A stretch of 25,216 nt of DNA from Chloroflexota bacterium (GTDB lineage: Bacteria > Chloroflexota > Anaerolineae > UBA7937 > B3-Chlor): NCBI GenBank assembly GCA_030616025.1, contig JAUWYD010000001.1:1-25216 (forward strand), in the 5' to 3' direction. Of this stretch, positions 13,599 to 20,826 are shown in pieces. How positions within the stretch are numbered: the stretch's first letter is position 1; each line of letters starts with the position of its first letter. The notes under the pieces were generated by a model. The model had not been told where the DNA came from, searched no databases, and saw only the letters and a program-made list of their open reading frames with translations. The position numbers and the translations under genes were made by a program.

Positions 13599-14245
13599 CA
13601 GGCAATCTGAAGGGCTTCCAAGATCTTGGCCTGAACGCGATCTATGCCGCCCTCGCTTTCGATTGTGATGAGCAGCCCCTCATCTCGATAGTAATCTATC
13701 AAAGGGCTGGTTTGGTCCCAATACACTCGAATTCTGTTTCTAACAGTCTCTGGCAGGTCATCGGCGCGCTGGTAGAGCTCGCCACCGCAGATGTCGCATT
13801 TGCCCTTCTCGCGGGGAGGGTTGGAGATGAGATTGTAGATGGCCTGACAGTTGCGGCAGGTCCAGCGGCTTGAAAGTCGTCTCACCAACTCGTCCTCGGA
13901 GGCATCAATGAATAGTGCGGCATCTATGGTCTTCTCCTGCTCGACGAGAAGCTCCTTGAGGGCTTTGGCCTGCTCGATAGTGCGCGGAAAACCATCCAGG
14001 ATTATCCCCTCGTCATAGTCCGGTTTGAGCAACCGCTCTCGAATCATGGCGATGGTGACCTCGTCCGGAACCAGTTCACCTCGGTCCATGTAGGACTTGG
14101 CGGTCAACCCCAGTTCCGTCTCGGCTTTGAGCGCCTCTCGAAAGAGGTCGCCGCTAGCCACATGGGTTATGCCCAGTCGCTCGGCCAACATGGCCGCTTG
14201 CGTCCCTTTGCCAGCCCCAGGTGGGCCAGCCATGATCAGGTTCAT
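13598..14245 (-). CDS. adk: Adenylate kinase, zinc-LID form
   Basis: 215 residues, long form. The P-loop GPPGAGKGT is at 7-15, the NMP-binding part ASGDLFREAL at 30-39, DGFPRT at 84-89, and the LID domain carries a CxxC...CxxC zinc site (C130, C133, C150, C153) as in Gram-positive and thermophilic enzymes. It catalyses ATP + AMP = 2 ADP in the cytosol. It starts 15 bp after secY, with GGAG 5 bases before the ATG, and ends overlapping map. The secY-adk-map order is classical. Confidence 0.98.
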   Translation of the reverse strand: MNLIMAGPPGAGKGTQAAMLAERLGITHVASGDLFREALKAETELGLTAKSYMDRGELVPDEVTIAMIRERLLKPDYDEGIILDGFPRTIEQAKALKELLVEQEKTIDAALFIDASEDELVRRLSSRWTCRNCQAIYNLISNPPREKGKCDICGGELYQRADDLPETVRNRIRVYWDQTSPLIDYYRDEGLLITIESEGGIDRVQAKILEALQIA

Positions 14246-14260
14246 CAGATCTCCAGACTG

Positions 14261-15556
14261 CTATCGCAAGAAGCCCTCGTAGTGGCGCATCAGCAACTGC
14301 GCCTCTAGCTGCTTCATCGTATCAATGACCACTCCGACCACGATCAGTAGACCGGTGCTGGTGACTATCATGGTTTGCATGGGTGTGAGCGTGCTGGCGA
14401 AAAAGGGTAGGACAGCCACTGCTCCGAGGAACAGAGCGCCTGCAAGAGTTATGCGGCGCAATACGCTGTTCAGATACTGGGCCGTGCGAGCCCCAGGACG
14501 TATGCCGGGGATGAAGCCTCCGTGTTTTTGCAGGTTCTCTGGCATGTTCTGCTGCTGAAAGATCGTTTCGGTGTAGAAGTACGTGAAGCCCACCACCATG
14601 ATGAAATACAGGACCCAATAAAAGACCTTCCCCTGGTCGAAGAGGCTGACGACGCCTTGAGCTATGCTGGCCACTGCTTGGTTATCTGCATACTGAAAGT
14701 ACTGAGCGACGACCCCGGGAAGGATGAGAATGGAGGAGGCGAAGATCAGGGGAATCATCCCCGCGGAGTTCACTTTCATGGGTATGTGGGTGCTCTGGCC
14801 ACCGTAGACCTTCGTGCCCCGCACGCGCTTGCCATACTGTACAGGAATGCGCCGTTGTCCCTCGTAGATGAAGACTATGGCGGCCACCGTGATCACGCCG
14901 ATGACGGCGAAGGCTATCAGGCCCGGAACGTTCGTTCGCAGATCTTGTGCAACCCTCTGAGGGATTTGGGTCACGATACCGCCAAAGATGATGATGGAGA
15001 TTCCGTTTCCTATCCCTTGCTCGGTGATCAGTTCGCCCAGCCAGACGGCAAACATGGTGCCCGCCGCCAGAGTAATGAGCGTAGCGAAACTGGACACAAA
15101 AGTGTCAGCTGAGAACAGGTTGAAGTTCTCAATCACCGGCAAAGCACCGCGGCTGAACACGGTGATCTGACTGATGGCCTGTAGTGCCGCCATGGGAACG
15201 GTCAACATATGGGTATATTGACTGATCTTGGCCTGGCCAGCCTCGCCTTCCTTGGATAGGCGCTCCAAGGGCGGGATGAGCGGCGCCAGCAGTTGCATGA
15301 TGATGGAAGCTGTAATATAGGGGTAAACGCCCATCGCGACCACGGAGAAGCTGGACATGGCGCCGCCCGAGAACATGTCCAACAGACCCAGCAGTTGGTT
15401 GCTCTCAAACAGCTGTCTCAAAGCGTCAGCATTCACCCCTGGCACAGGTATGTGGGCCGCGAAACGATAGACGACCAGCATAGCCAGCGTGAAGAGTATC
15501 TTCCGCCGCAAGTCCGGCAGTTTGAAGGCGTTGAGTGCATTCCGTATGGTTTCCAC
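14261..15556 (-). CDS. secY: Protein translocase subunit SecY
   Basis: 431 residues with the ten-helix layout of the Sec channel. Landmarks: the FTLAMLVVYRFAAHIPVPGV first helix, the plug region (DMFSGGAMSSFSVVAMGVYPYI), LERLSKEGEAGQAKISQYT, GIGNGISIIIFGGI, and the cytosolic RRIPVQYGKRV loop, followed by HIPMKVNSAGMIPLIFA. The start is GTG at 15556, with GGGGAG 6 bases upstream, only 11 bp after rplO. SecY forms the membrane pore with SecE and SecG for post- and co-translational export and membrane insertion. Ends MRHYEGFLR, TAG. Confidence 0.98.
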   Translation of the reverse strand: METIRNALNAFKLPDLRRKILFTLAMLVVYRFAAHIPVPGVNADALRQLFESNQLLGLLDMFSGGAMSSFSVVAMGVYPYITASIIMQLLAPLIPPLERLSKEGEAGQAKISQYTHMLTVPMAALQAISQITVFSRGALPVIENFNLFSADTFVSSFATLITLAAGTMFAVWLGELITEQGIGNGISIIIFGGIVTQIPQRVAQDLRTNVPGLIAFAVIGVITVAAIVFIYEGQRRIPVQYGKRVRGTKVYGGQSTHIPMKVNSAGMIPLIFASSILILPGVVAQYFQYADNQAVASIAQGVVSLFDQGKVFYWVLYFIMVVGFTYFYTETIFQQQNMPENLQKHGGFIPGIRPGARTAQYLNSVLRRITLAGALFLGAVAVLPFFASTLTPMQTMIVTSTGLLIVVGVVIDTMKQLEAQLLMRHYEGFLR

Positions 15557-15567
15557 CTGTCTCTCCC

Positions 15568-16062
15568 CTAGTGATGCCTGGGCCGTCGGCCCCTCTTGGG
15601 CCTACTGGCCGGCAGAGCTAGTTCCTCTACACTTCCTCCTGCAGCCTCGATCTTGCCCCTGGCACCAGCTGAGAAGCCGTGGGCCCTGACAGTCAAAGGC
15701 TTCTCCAATTCGCCTCTTCCCAGAACTCTGACCAGTTCATTAGGTGACTTTATGAGACCCGCCTCGGTCAGAGTGGTAGGCGTAACCTCATCCCCTGAAT
15801 CAAAGCGCTCGTTGAGCCGATCAAGGTTCACGGTGGAGAACTGAGTCTTGAATATGTTGACAAAGCCTCTTAGTCGAGGCAAGCGTCTCACGAGCGGCAG
15901 CTGACCGCCCTCAAAGTACGGGGGAATGTTTCCGCCGGAGCGAGACTTTTGTCCCTTGGTTCCTCGCCCCGCCGTTTTTCCACGTCCTGAGCTATCTCCT
16001 CTTCCTACTTTCCTTCTTTTCCTTGTTGCCCCCTTGGCTGGCCTCAACTCGTGTAGTCTCAT
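15568..16062 (-). CDS. rplO: 50S ribosomal protein L15
   Basis: 164 residues beginning MRLHELRPAKGATRKRRKVGRG. The glycine/arginine-rich extension (SSGRGKTAGRGTKGQKSRSG) that threads into 23S rRNA is typical, followed by the globular domain with PLVRRLPRLRGF and GRGELEKPLTVRAHGFS. The start ATG at 16062 has GGAGGAGCT directly upstream; the frame runs to 16095, but the added 11 residues overlap that site. The C-terminus is a basic tail (SRPKRGRRPRHH). Late-assembly protein of the large subunit. Confidence 0.98.
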   Translation of the reverse strand: MRLHELRPAKGATRKRRKVGRGDSSGRGKTAGRGTKGQKSRSGGNIPPYFEGGQLPLVRRLPRLRGFVNIFKTQFSTVNLDRLNERFDSGDEVTPTTLTEAGLIKSPNELVRVLGRGELEKPLTVRAHGFSAGARGKIEAAGGSVEELALPASRPKRGRRPRHH

Positions 16063-16080
16063 AGCTCCTCCAAAGGAAGA

Positions 16081-16111
16081 CCTGCCACCGACCAACTGAT
16101 GTCATGGCAGG
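16081..16111 (-). other. Stem-loop between rpmD and rplO
   Basis: Arms CCTGCCA and TGGCAGG pair perfectly over 7 bases. Four more inner pairs (TGAC with GTCG, one wobble, one bulged G) are possible. It lies about 20 bases upstream of the rplO start in a 77-bp gap. Confidence 0.5.
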
Positions 16112-16139
16112 GTTTCATCTCCTGTCTGGCTAGAAAGGA

Positions 16140-16328
16140 CTAGATCTCTTCCACCTCAACCAAGTGTCTGACTTTGTGAACCATGCCACGGATAGGGCGG
16201 TTGTCGGGACGCTCCACCGATTGGCCCAAACGGCGAAAACCCAAGGCTCTGATAGTTGCCTTCTGGCCCTCAGAAAACCCTATACTGCTCTTTACCCAGG
16301 TTATGCGTAGCTTGCTAGTCTTCGCCAT
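16140..16328 (-). CDS. rpmD: 50S ribosomal protein L30
   Basis: 62 residues, the short bacterial form: MAKTSKLRITWVKSSIGFSEGQKATIRALGF-type start, the LRRLGQSV-like segment (FRRLGQSVERPD), and RGMVHKVRHLVEVEEI at the end. L30 binds 5S/23S rRNA regions on the large subunit. Its ATG lies inside the end of rpsE with a 14-base overlap, a sign of tight coupling. Stop TAG. Confidence 0.97.
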   Translation of the reverse strand: MAKTSKLRITWVKSSIGFSEGQKATIRALGFRRLGQSVERPDNRPIRGMVHKVRHLVEVEEI

Positions 16329-16827
16329 CTGCCTGCTCCCAGAAGGGCAGTACCTCCTTCAAGGGCTTGCCTCGCCGACGAGCCTCCTCTTCGGGGTCCT
16401 TCAATTGCTTTAGGCCCTCGATTGTCGCCGACACCACGTTGAGGATGTTGGCACTTCCCAGCGACTTGGAGAGAATGTCTTTTACGCCGGCTGCCTCAAC
16501 CACTGCCCGCACCCCTCCACCGGCGATAACCCCGGTGCCGGGCGAGGCGGGCTTGAGAAGCACCTTTGCTGCTCCGAACCTAGAGACGACCTCGTGGGGG
16601 ATAGTGGTGCCTGCGATAGGTACCTGGATCATGTTCTTCTTGGCCTTCTCGATCCCCTTGCGGATCGCTTCGGGCACCTCCCGGGCTTTTCCCACACCGG
16701 CGCCAACACTGCCCTTACCATCACCTACGACAACCACAGCTCGGAACCCAAAGCGGCGACCTCCCTTGACTACCTTGGACACGCGAGCAATGTGGACTAC
16801 TCGCTCCTCTAGGAATTCTTCTTCCAT
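16315..16827 (-). CDS. rpsE: 30S ribosomal protein S5
   Basis: 170 residues from MEEEFLEERVVHIARVSKVVKGGRR. The double-stranded RNA-binding-like N-domain (GGRRFGFRAVVVVGDGKGSVG) and the C-domain (PASPGTGVIAGGGVRAVVEAAGVKD) are typical. S5 helps keep mRNA decoding accurate and takes part in mRNA unwinding at the entry site with S3 and S4. ATG 16827 is preferred over the in-frame GTG at 16851, because AGAGGA lies 5 bases before it and the length then equals the family norm. A pair of hairpins stands upstream. Confidence 0.97.
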   Translation of the reverse strand: MEEEFLEERVVHIARVSKVVKGGRRFGFRAVVVVGDGKGSVGAGVGKAREVPEAIRKGIEKAKKNMIQVPIAGTTIPHEVVSRFGAAKVLLKPASPGTGVIAGGGVRAVVEAAGVKDILSKSLGSANILNVVSATIEGLKQLKDPEEEARRRGKPLKEVLPFWEQADGED

Positions 16828-16872
16828 GAATGTCCTCTTTCCCTCAATCACAATCCACTTGAGTTCCGAGAC

Positions 16873-16892
16873 ACTTCCGATCTGACGGAAGT
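16873..16892 (-). other. Second stem-loop in the rplR-rpsE gap
   Basis: Arms ACTTCCG and CGGAAGT, 7 perfect pairs and a 6-base loop, 4 bases downstream of the first hairpin on the minus strand and about 46 bases before the rpsE ATG. Confidence 0.55.
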
Positions 16893-16895
16893 CTT

Positions 16896-16919
16896 CAGGA
16901 AGAGCTCATGCTCTTCCTG
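16896..16919 (-). other. First stem-loop in the rplR-rpsE gap
   Basis: Arms CAGGAAGAGC and GCTCTTCCTG, 10 perfect pairs and a 4-base loop, beginning at the base right after the rplR TAG. No T tract follows. The CTTCC of its second arm could instead pair with the GGAAG of the following hairpin, so two alternative folds are conceivable. Confidence 0.6.
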
Positions 16920-17288
16920 CTAGAACTCCAGGCCCTCGGCTCGGGCCCCCGCGGCTAGAGACCGCACGCGGCCATGGTACTTGTATCCACCTCTGTCAAA
17001 GACGACCTTTTCGATGCCACGGGCCTTGGCCCGACGGGCCAGAACTTCACCTACGACTCTGGCTTGATCAGCCTTCTTCAGACCGGCAATCCGCTCTCGA
17101 ACTTCCTTGTCCAGAGTCGATGCAGAGGCCAGAGTGTGACCTTCGGCGTCGTTGATTATCTGAGCATAGATATGCTTCAGGCTGCGAAAGACGGAAATCC
17201 GGGGGCGATCCTTGCTGACCCGTATCTTCTTGCGGACGCGCAGATGTCTACGACGGCGAGCCGCCTGCCGGTCTCTCATGCTGCTCAT
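16920..17288 (-). CDS. rplR: 50S ribosomal protein L18
   Basis: 122 residues. The basic N-terminus (ARRRRHLRVRKKI), DRPRISVFRSLKHIYAQIIND, and the C-terminal VVFDRGGYKYHGRVRSLAAGAREGL-like block identify L18, which carries 5S rRNA into the central protuberance with L5. The ATG at 17288 has AGGAG 9 bases upstream. A second ATG three codons on has only AAGGGA, so either start is possible. Followed at once by two hairpins. Confidence 0.97.
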   Translation of the reverse strand: MSSMRDRQAARRRRHLRVRKKIRVSKDRPRISVFRSLKHIYAQIINDAEGHTLASASTLDKEVRERIAGLKKADQARVVGEVLARRAKARGIEKVVFDRGGYKYHGRVRSLAAGARAEGLEF

Positions 17289-17331
17289 TCCCTTTTGCTC
17301 CTACCACTGCTGCCGTTGCTCCAGGAAGGCG

Positions 17332-17877
17332 CTAGTCGATCTTTCCTGCCTTGCCGGCCTTGCGACGCACGTGTTCTCCTGCATAACGGATGCCTTTTCC
17401 TTTGTACGGCTCCGGCTTTCGTACGGCTCTTATCTCGGCGGCCACCCTACCCACCAATTCCTTGTCCACTCCTTGCACAACTATGTTGCGATACCCTTTC
17501 TCAAGATCGATTGTGATCCCCGGTGGAGGTACTATTTGAACAGGGTGCGAATACCCTACCGATAGCTCAAGCTTGTCTCCCTCCATCTGTGCGCGATAGC
17601 CTACGCCATGGATTTCCAGCTCCTTACGGAACCCGTCATGCACTCCTTGCACCATATTTGCCAGCAAGGCCCGTGTCAGGCCGTGCAGCGACCGGTGTAG
17701 CCGATGATCAGTGGGTCGGGCGACAACAAGCTGATTATCTTCCAGGGTCACATAGATGTCCCTATGAAAGGTACGCGAGAGATCACCCTTCGGCCCTTTG
17801 ACCGTGACTGTTGAGCCCAGGATAGTCACCTCAACGTCTGACGGCACCGGTATGGGCATCTTGCCTATGCGAGACAT
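17332..17877 (-). CDS. rplF: 50S ribosomal protein L6
   Basis: 181 residues: MSRIGKMPIPVPSDVEV at the start, VTVKGPKGDLSRTFH, LHGLTRALLANMVQGV, then the second repeat ending AAEIRAVRKPEPYKGKGIRYAGE, the conserved signature near the C-terminus. L6 lies by the sarcin-ricin loop at the factor-binding site. The ATG has a GGGGG tract 9 bases upstream. The 81-bp gap to rpsH contains two stem-loops. Stop TAG. Confidence 0.98.
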   Translation of the reverse strand: MSRIGKMPIPVPSDVEVTILGSTVTVKGPKGDLSRTFHRDIYVTLEDNQLVVARPTDHRLHRSLHGLTRALLANMVQGVHDGFRKELEIHGVGYRAQMEGDKLELSVGYSHPVQIVPPPGITIDLEKGYRNIVVQGVDKELVGRVAAEIRAVRKPEPYKGKGIRYAGEHVRRKAGKAGKID

Positions 17878-17895
17878 GAGAGTGTACCCCCACTG

Positions 17896-17912
17896 CCTTC
17901 ACACCGAGAAGG
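17896..17912 (-). other. Second stem-loop in the rpsH-rplF gap
   Basis: Arms CCTTC and GAAGG, 5 pairs with a 7-base loop, about 19 bases before the rplF ATG. Weak alone; noted because it follows a stronger hairpin. Confidence 0.35.
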
Positions 17913-17919
17913 TAGGACC

Positions 17920-17939
17920 TCCCCTGCCGTGTCAGGGGA
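17920..17939 (-). other. First stem-loop in the rpsH-rplF gap
   Basis: Arms TCCCCTG and CAGGGGA, 7 perfect pairs with a 6-base loop, GC-rich, about 20 bases after the rpsH stop. No T tract follows, so read-through into rplF is expected. Confidence 0.55.
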
Positions 17940-17958
17940 TAGTATCTGGTGGCTGTCA

Positions 17959-18354
17959 TTACCACACATAGCACAGAACCTCACCGCCGACTCCCAGGCG
18001 CCGTGCCTTCTTGTCGGTCATAACCCCCTGTGATGTGGACAGGATGGCTGTTCCCATGCCGCTCAAAACCCTGGGCAATTCTCTTCTGCCAGCGTAGACC
18101 CGGGACCCGGGCTTGCTGACCCGTTTCAAGGCGGATATCGTGGGTTCTCCATCTTCCGTGTACTTCAGCCTTATCCTGAGTACAGGTTGAGGACGATCCT
18201 TGGTCACATCATAGGCCTCAATATATCCTTCTTCCCGCAACGCCTTGGCAATCGCCACTTTCATCTTGGAAGAAGGTGCTGTCACCTGTGTGTGGCTGAC
18301 CGCGATAGCGTTTCTGATGCGGGTCAGCATGTCGGCGATGGGATCAGAATGCAT
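17959..18354 (-). CDS. rpsH: 30S ribosomal protein S8
   Basis: 131 residues. MHSDPIADMLTRIRNAI at the N-terminus and the C-terminal GMGTAILSTSQGVMTDKKARRLGVGGEVLCYVW are diagnostic. S8 binds the central domain of 16S rRNA and, in Escherichia coli, represses the spc operon by binding its mRNA. The ATG is 21 bp after the S14 gene. Stop TAA, rare in this cluster. Confidence 0.98.
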   Translation of the reverse strand: MHSDPIADMLTRIRNAIAVSHTQVTAPSSKMKVAIAKALREEGYIEAYDVTKDRPQPVLRIRLKYTEDGEPTISALKRVSKPGSRVYAGRRELPRVLSGMGTAILSTSQGVMTDKKARRLGVGGEVLCYVW

Positions 18355-18375
18355 GATTACACTGCCCTTTCTCAG

Positions 18376-18558
18376 CTACCAACTGGATTTGGTGACGCCA
18401 GGAATCTTTCCTTGCAGGGCCAACTCTCGAAAACATATGCGGCACAGCCCGAAGCGTCGCATATAGGCCCTCGGGCGCCCGCACAGTGTGCAGCGATTCC
18501 GCACCTGCGTCTTATGTTTCCTTCGCGTTTCCCTTGCGATCATTGACTTCTTGGCCAC
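18376..18558 (-). CDS. rpsN: 30S ribosomal protein S14, type Z (zinc)
   Basis: 60 residues, the short zinc form (often rpsZ or rpsN1). Ligands C23, C26, C39 and C42 lie in RCTLCGRP and LCRICFRELA, and the end is GKIPGVTKSSW. It belongs to the 30S head near S10 and S19. The start is GTG at 18558, with GGAGG just upstream. A zinc-free longer S14, used as a substitute under zinc limitation in some bacteria, is not seen here. Confidence 0.98.
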   Translation of the reverse strand: MAKKSMIARETRRKHKTQVRNRCTLCGRPRAYMRRFGLCRICFRELALQGKIPGVTKSSW

Positions 18559-18608
18559 TTCACCTCCGCAAATAGGCTCTTTGAGAGCTCAGTTCGTCCC
18601 CCAGTGCG

Positions 18609-19151
18609 CTATACCCTCTTGAACGGCATTCCCAACAATGATAGCAGTCGCCTTCCTTCCTCATCGGTCTTGGCTGTAGTGACGATGCTGATCTCCATCC
18701 CTCGCACTTTGTCTATGGACTCGTAGTCAATCTCGGGCCACACCAGCTGTTCTTCGAGGCCCAAGGTATAGTTGCCACGGCCATCAAAGGAGTCCCGGGA
18801 GACCCCCCGAAAGTCTCGACGCCGTGCCAAAGCGACGTTGACCAGCCGGTCCAAGAAGTCGTACATGCGCCGACCTCGCAGTGTGACCTTCGCGCCGACA
18901 GCCATGCCTTCTCTGAGTTTGAAGCCAGCGATGGATCTTCGAGCCCGGGTGATGATTGGTCGCTGCCCAGTTATGGTGCTCAGGTCTCGGGTGGTGCCAT
19001 CCAGGGCCTTGGCATCCTCCAGGGCCTCGCCGAGTCCCACATTTAGCACAATCTTGACCAGACGTGGCACTTTCATTACGTTGCCATAGTCGTAATCCTC
19101 CATCAAGATGGGGACGATCTCCTTGTTGTATGCGTCTTTCAATCTGGACAT
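18609..19151 (-). CDS. rplE: 50S ribosomal protein L5
   Basis: 180 residues: MSRLKDAYNKEIVPILMEDYDYGNVMKVPRL-type start, KIVLNVGLGEALEDAK, the GQRPIITRARRSIAGFKLREGMAVG block, and EIDYESIDKVRGMEISIVTTAKTDEEGRRLL near the C-terminus. L5 binds 5S rRNA and touches P-site tRNA. ATG start 27 bp after rplX. Stop TAG. Confidence 0.98.
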   Translation of the reverse strand: MSRLKDAYNKEIVPILMEDYDYGNVMKVPRLVKIVLNVGLGEALEDAKALDGTTRDLSTITGQRPIITRARRSIAGFKLREGMAVGAKVTLRGRRMYDFLDRLVNVALARRRDFRGVSRDSFDGRGNYTLGLEEQLVWPEIDYESIDKVRGMEISIVTTAKTDEEGRRLLSLLGMPFKRV

Positions 19152-19178
19152 GATCGTTTCTCCAACGAGGGCTTCGCG

Positions 19179-19496
19179 CTAGTCAACCATCTCATTGCAG
19201 GACTTGCAGACCCTAGCCCTTCCCCCCTCCGGTAGGATTCTGTAGCCGACCCTGGTGCGCTGATTGCAGTGGGGACAGACGAGGGCCACATTCGAAACAT
19301 GCAATGGGGCCTCACGCTCAATGATACCGGCCTGCGTGCGCACCCGACCTGTGGGCTTGGTGTGTCTCTTCATGATGTTGATGCCTGAGATAATCACCTG
19401 ATTCTTGTCCGCTAGGACCCTGTGCACGGGACCCTTCATGCCGCGGTGGTTGCCCGTGAGCACTTCAACCGTGTCGCCTTTCTTGATTCTTCTCAT
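19179..19496 (-). CDS. rplX: 50S ribosomal protein L24 with C-terminal zinc ribbon
   Basis: 105 residues. The KOW motif is RIKKGDTVEVLTGNHRGMKG (3-22), followed by GINIMKRHTKP. The C-terminus adds a CPHC...CKSC zinc ribbon (C74, C77, C97, C100), found in some phyla and absent from Escherichia coli L24. L24 starts 50S assembly at the 5' end of 23S rRNA. ATG with AAAGG about 8 bases upstream, 31 bp after rplN. Confidence 0.98.
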   Translation of the reverse strand: MRRIKKGDTVEVLTGNHRGMKGPVHRVLADKNQVIISGINIMKRHTKPTGRVRTQAGIIEREAPLHVSNVALVCPHCNQRTRVGYRILPEGGRARVCKSCNEMVD

Positions 19497-19527
19497 CTTC
19501 TCGACCTTTGTCCGCCGCTAGTCCGTC

Positions 19528-19896
19528 TTACAGCACTTCCGGGGAGAGAGAAACGATCTTCATGAAGCCCCGATCCCTCAACTCTCGACCCACGGGGCCG
19601 AAGATGCGCGTACCTCGGGGGTTCTGATAATCGTCAAGGATCACCGCCGCGTTTTCGTCGAACCGTATGTAAGACCCATCTGAACGCCCGTACTCCTTGG
19701 CAGTACGCACTATCACAGCTCGTACGATTTCCCCCTTCTTGACGGAGCCAGAAGGGATAGCCTGTTTGACGGTGGCGATGATGACATCGCCCACACGTCC
19801 GTAGCGGCGCTTCGATCCTCCCAGAACCTTGATACACATGATTTCGCGCGCTCCGGTGTTATCCGCCACTCTGAGGTGGCTCTCTGACTGGATCAT
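19528..19896 (-). CDS. rplN: 50S ribosomal protein L14
   Basis: 122 residues from MIQSESHLRVADNTGAREIM. VLGGSKRRYGRVGDVIIATVK and the C-terminal TRIFGPVGRELRDRGFMKIVSLSPEVL are characteristic. L14 forms bridges to the 30S subunit. The ATG at 19896 overlaps the rpsQ stop (ATGA). The frame runs to 19944 inside rpsQ, but the added residues are not L14. Stop TAA. Confidence 0.98.
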   Translation of the reverse strand: MIQSESHLRVADNTGAREIMCIKVLGGSKRRYGRVGDVIIATVKQAIPSGSVKKGEIVRAVIVRTAKEYGRSDGSYIRFDENAAVILDDYQNPRGTRIFGPVGRELRDRGFMKIVSLSPEVL

Positions 19897-20159
19897 TGCT
19901 CTGCCCTGTCTGCTGGGCCCTTCAGTATCTCTTCCACCACCCAACGTTTCTCTTTGCTCAGAGGGCGGCTTTCAACGATGCGCACCACGTCGCCTATCTG
20001 GCAGGCGTTGTCGGCGTCATGGGCCTTGAACTTCTTTCGAATCCTTATCACCTTCTTATACAACGGGTGTCTGCGCAGCCTTTCTACGACCACCACAACT
20101 GTCTTGTCCATCTTGTCGCTGACTACTCGGCCGACCATGGATTTGCGTCGTCCTTTCAT
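19893..20159 (-). CDS. rpsQ: 30S ribosomal protein S17
   Basis: 88 residues. MVGRVVSDKMDKTVVVVVERLRRHPLYKKVIR-type OB-fold core, KFKAHDADNACQIGDVVRIVESRPLSKEKRW. S17 is an early binder of the 16S rRNA 5' domain. ATG overlaps the rpmC stop (ATGA). The first seven residues (MKGRRKS) could be skipped by a start at M8, which would lose the ATGA coupling. Confidence 0.97.
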   Translation of the reverse strand: MKGRRKSMVGRVVSDKMDKTVVVVVERLRRHPLYKKVIRIRKKFKAHDADNACQIGDVVRIVESRPLSKEKRWVVEEILKGPADRAEQ

Positions 20160-20368
20160 GATGATTCCTCCTCGGCCTGGCGCAGCTCCCGCTCTCTCAG
20201 AATGCTCTTCGCTCGGGCTACGTCCCTCTTGACCTGACGGATGCGGTTGTGGTTGGTCAACTGGTTGGTGCTCAGCTGGAAGCGCAGATTGAAGAGTTCC
20301 TCATACATGTTCTCCAACTCATGGCGCAACTCATCTGAGGTCATATTTCTGACGTCTGGCGCCTTCAT
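20156..20368 (-). CDS. rpmC: 50S ribosomal protein L29
   Basis: 70 residues of two helices: VRNMTSDELRHELENMYEELFNLRFQLSTNQLTNHNRIRQVKRDVARAKSIL-type sequence, with the NLRFQ...L.N..RI...R...A family pattern. It stands near the exit tunnel next to L23 and helps form the trigger-factor/SRP docking area. Overlaps rpsQ by 4 bases. Ends in a short acidic stretch (AEEESS). Confidence 0.97.
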   Translation of the reverse strand: MKAPDVRNMTSDELRHELENMYEELFNLRFQLSTNQLTNHNRIRQVKRDVARAKSILRERELRQAEEESS

Positions 20369-20385
20369 GAGACGGTTCCTCGCTG

Positions 20386-20799
20386 CTACAGTTCATATCT
20401 GGAAACGAACTGGGTCTTTATGGGGAGCTTCGCAGAAGCCAGGCGGAAGGCCTCTCGTGCTGCACTTTCCTTCACACCCGTGATTTCAAACAGCACTCGA
20501 CCCGGCTTGACCACGGCTACCCAGTGATCAACATTCCCCTTGCCGCTGCCCATCCTCGTCTCCGCTGGCTTGGTGGTCACTGGCTTATCCGGGAAGACGC
20601 GTATCCACAGTTTACCACCTCGTCTCACGTAGCGTACTATAGCCCTTCGCGCGGCCTCTATCTGTCGGCTCGTTAGCCACGAGGGCTCAAGGGCCTGGAG
20701 GCCATATTCTCCAAAGCTTACCTTGGCGCCCCGACGAGCCCTACCCTTCATGCGTCCTCGGTGAGCCTTCCTGTACTTTACTCTCTTGGGCAATAGCAT
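20386..20799 (-). CDS. rplP: 50S ribosomal protein L16
   Basis: 137 residues from MLLPKRVKYRKAHRGRMKGRA. FGEYGLQALEPSWLTSRQIEAARRAI and RVFPDKPVTTKPAETRMGSGKG are conserved signatures; the last touches the A-site tRNA elbow and the peptidyl-transferase area. ATG 20799 has AGGGAG 8 bases upstream; an in-frame GTG at 20808 sits within that spacing and is less likely. 17 bp before rpmC. Confidence 0.98.
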   Translation of the reverse strand: MLLPKRVKYRKAHRGRMKGRARRGAKVSFGEYGLQALEPSWLTSRQIEAARRAIVRYVRRGGKLWIRVFPDKPVTTKPAETRMGSGKGNVDHWVAVVKPGRVLFEITGVKESAAREAFRLASAKLPIKTQFVSRYEL

Positions 20800-20826
20800 G
20801 ACAGACACTCCCTGTGGTCGCGGATG

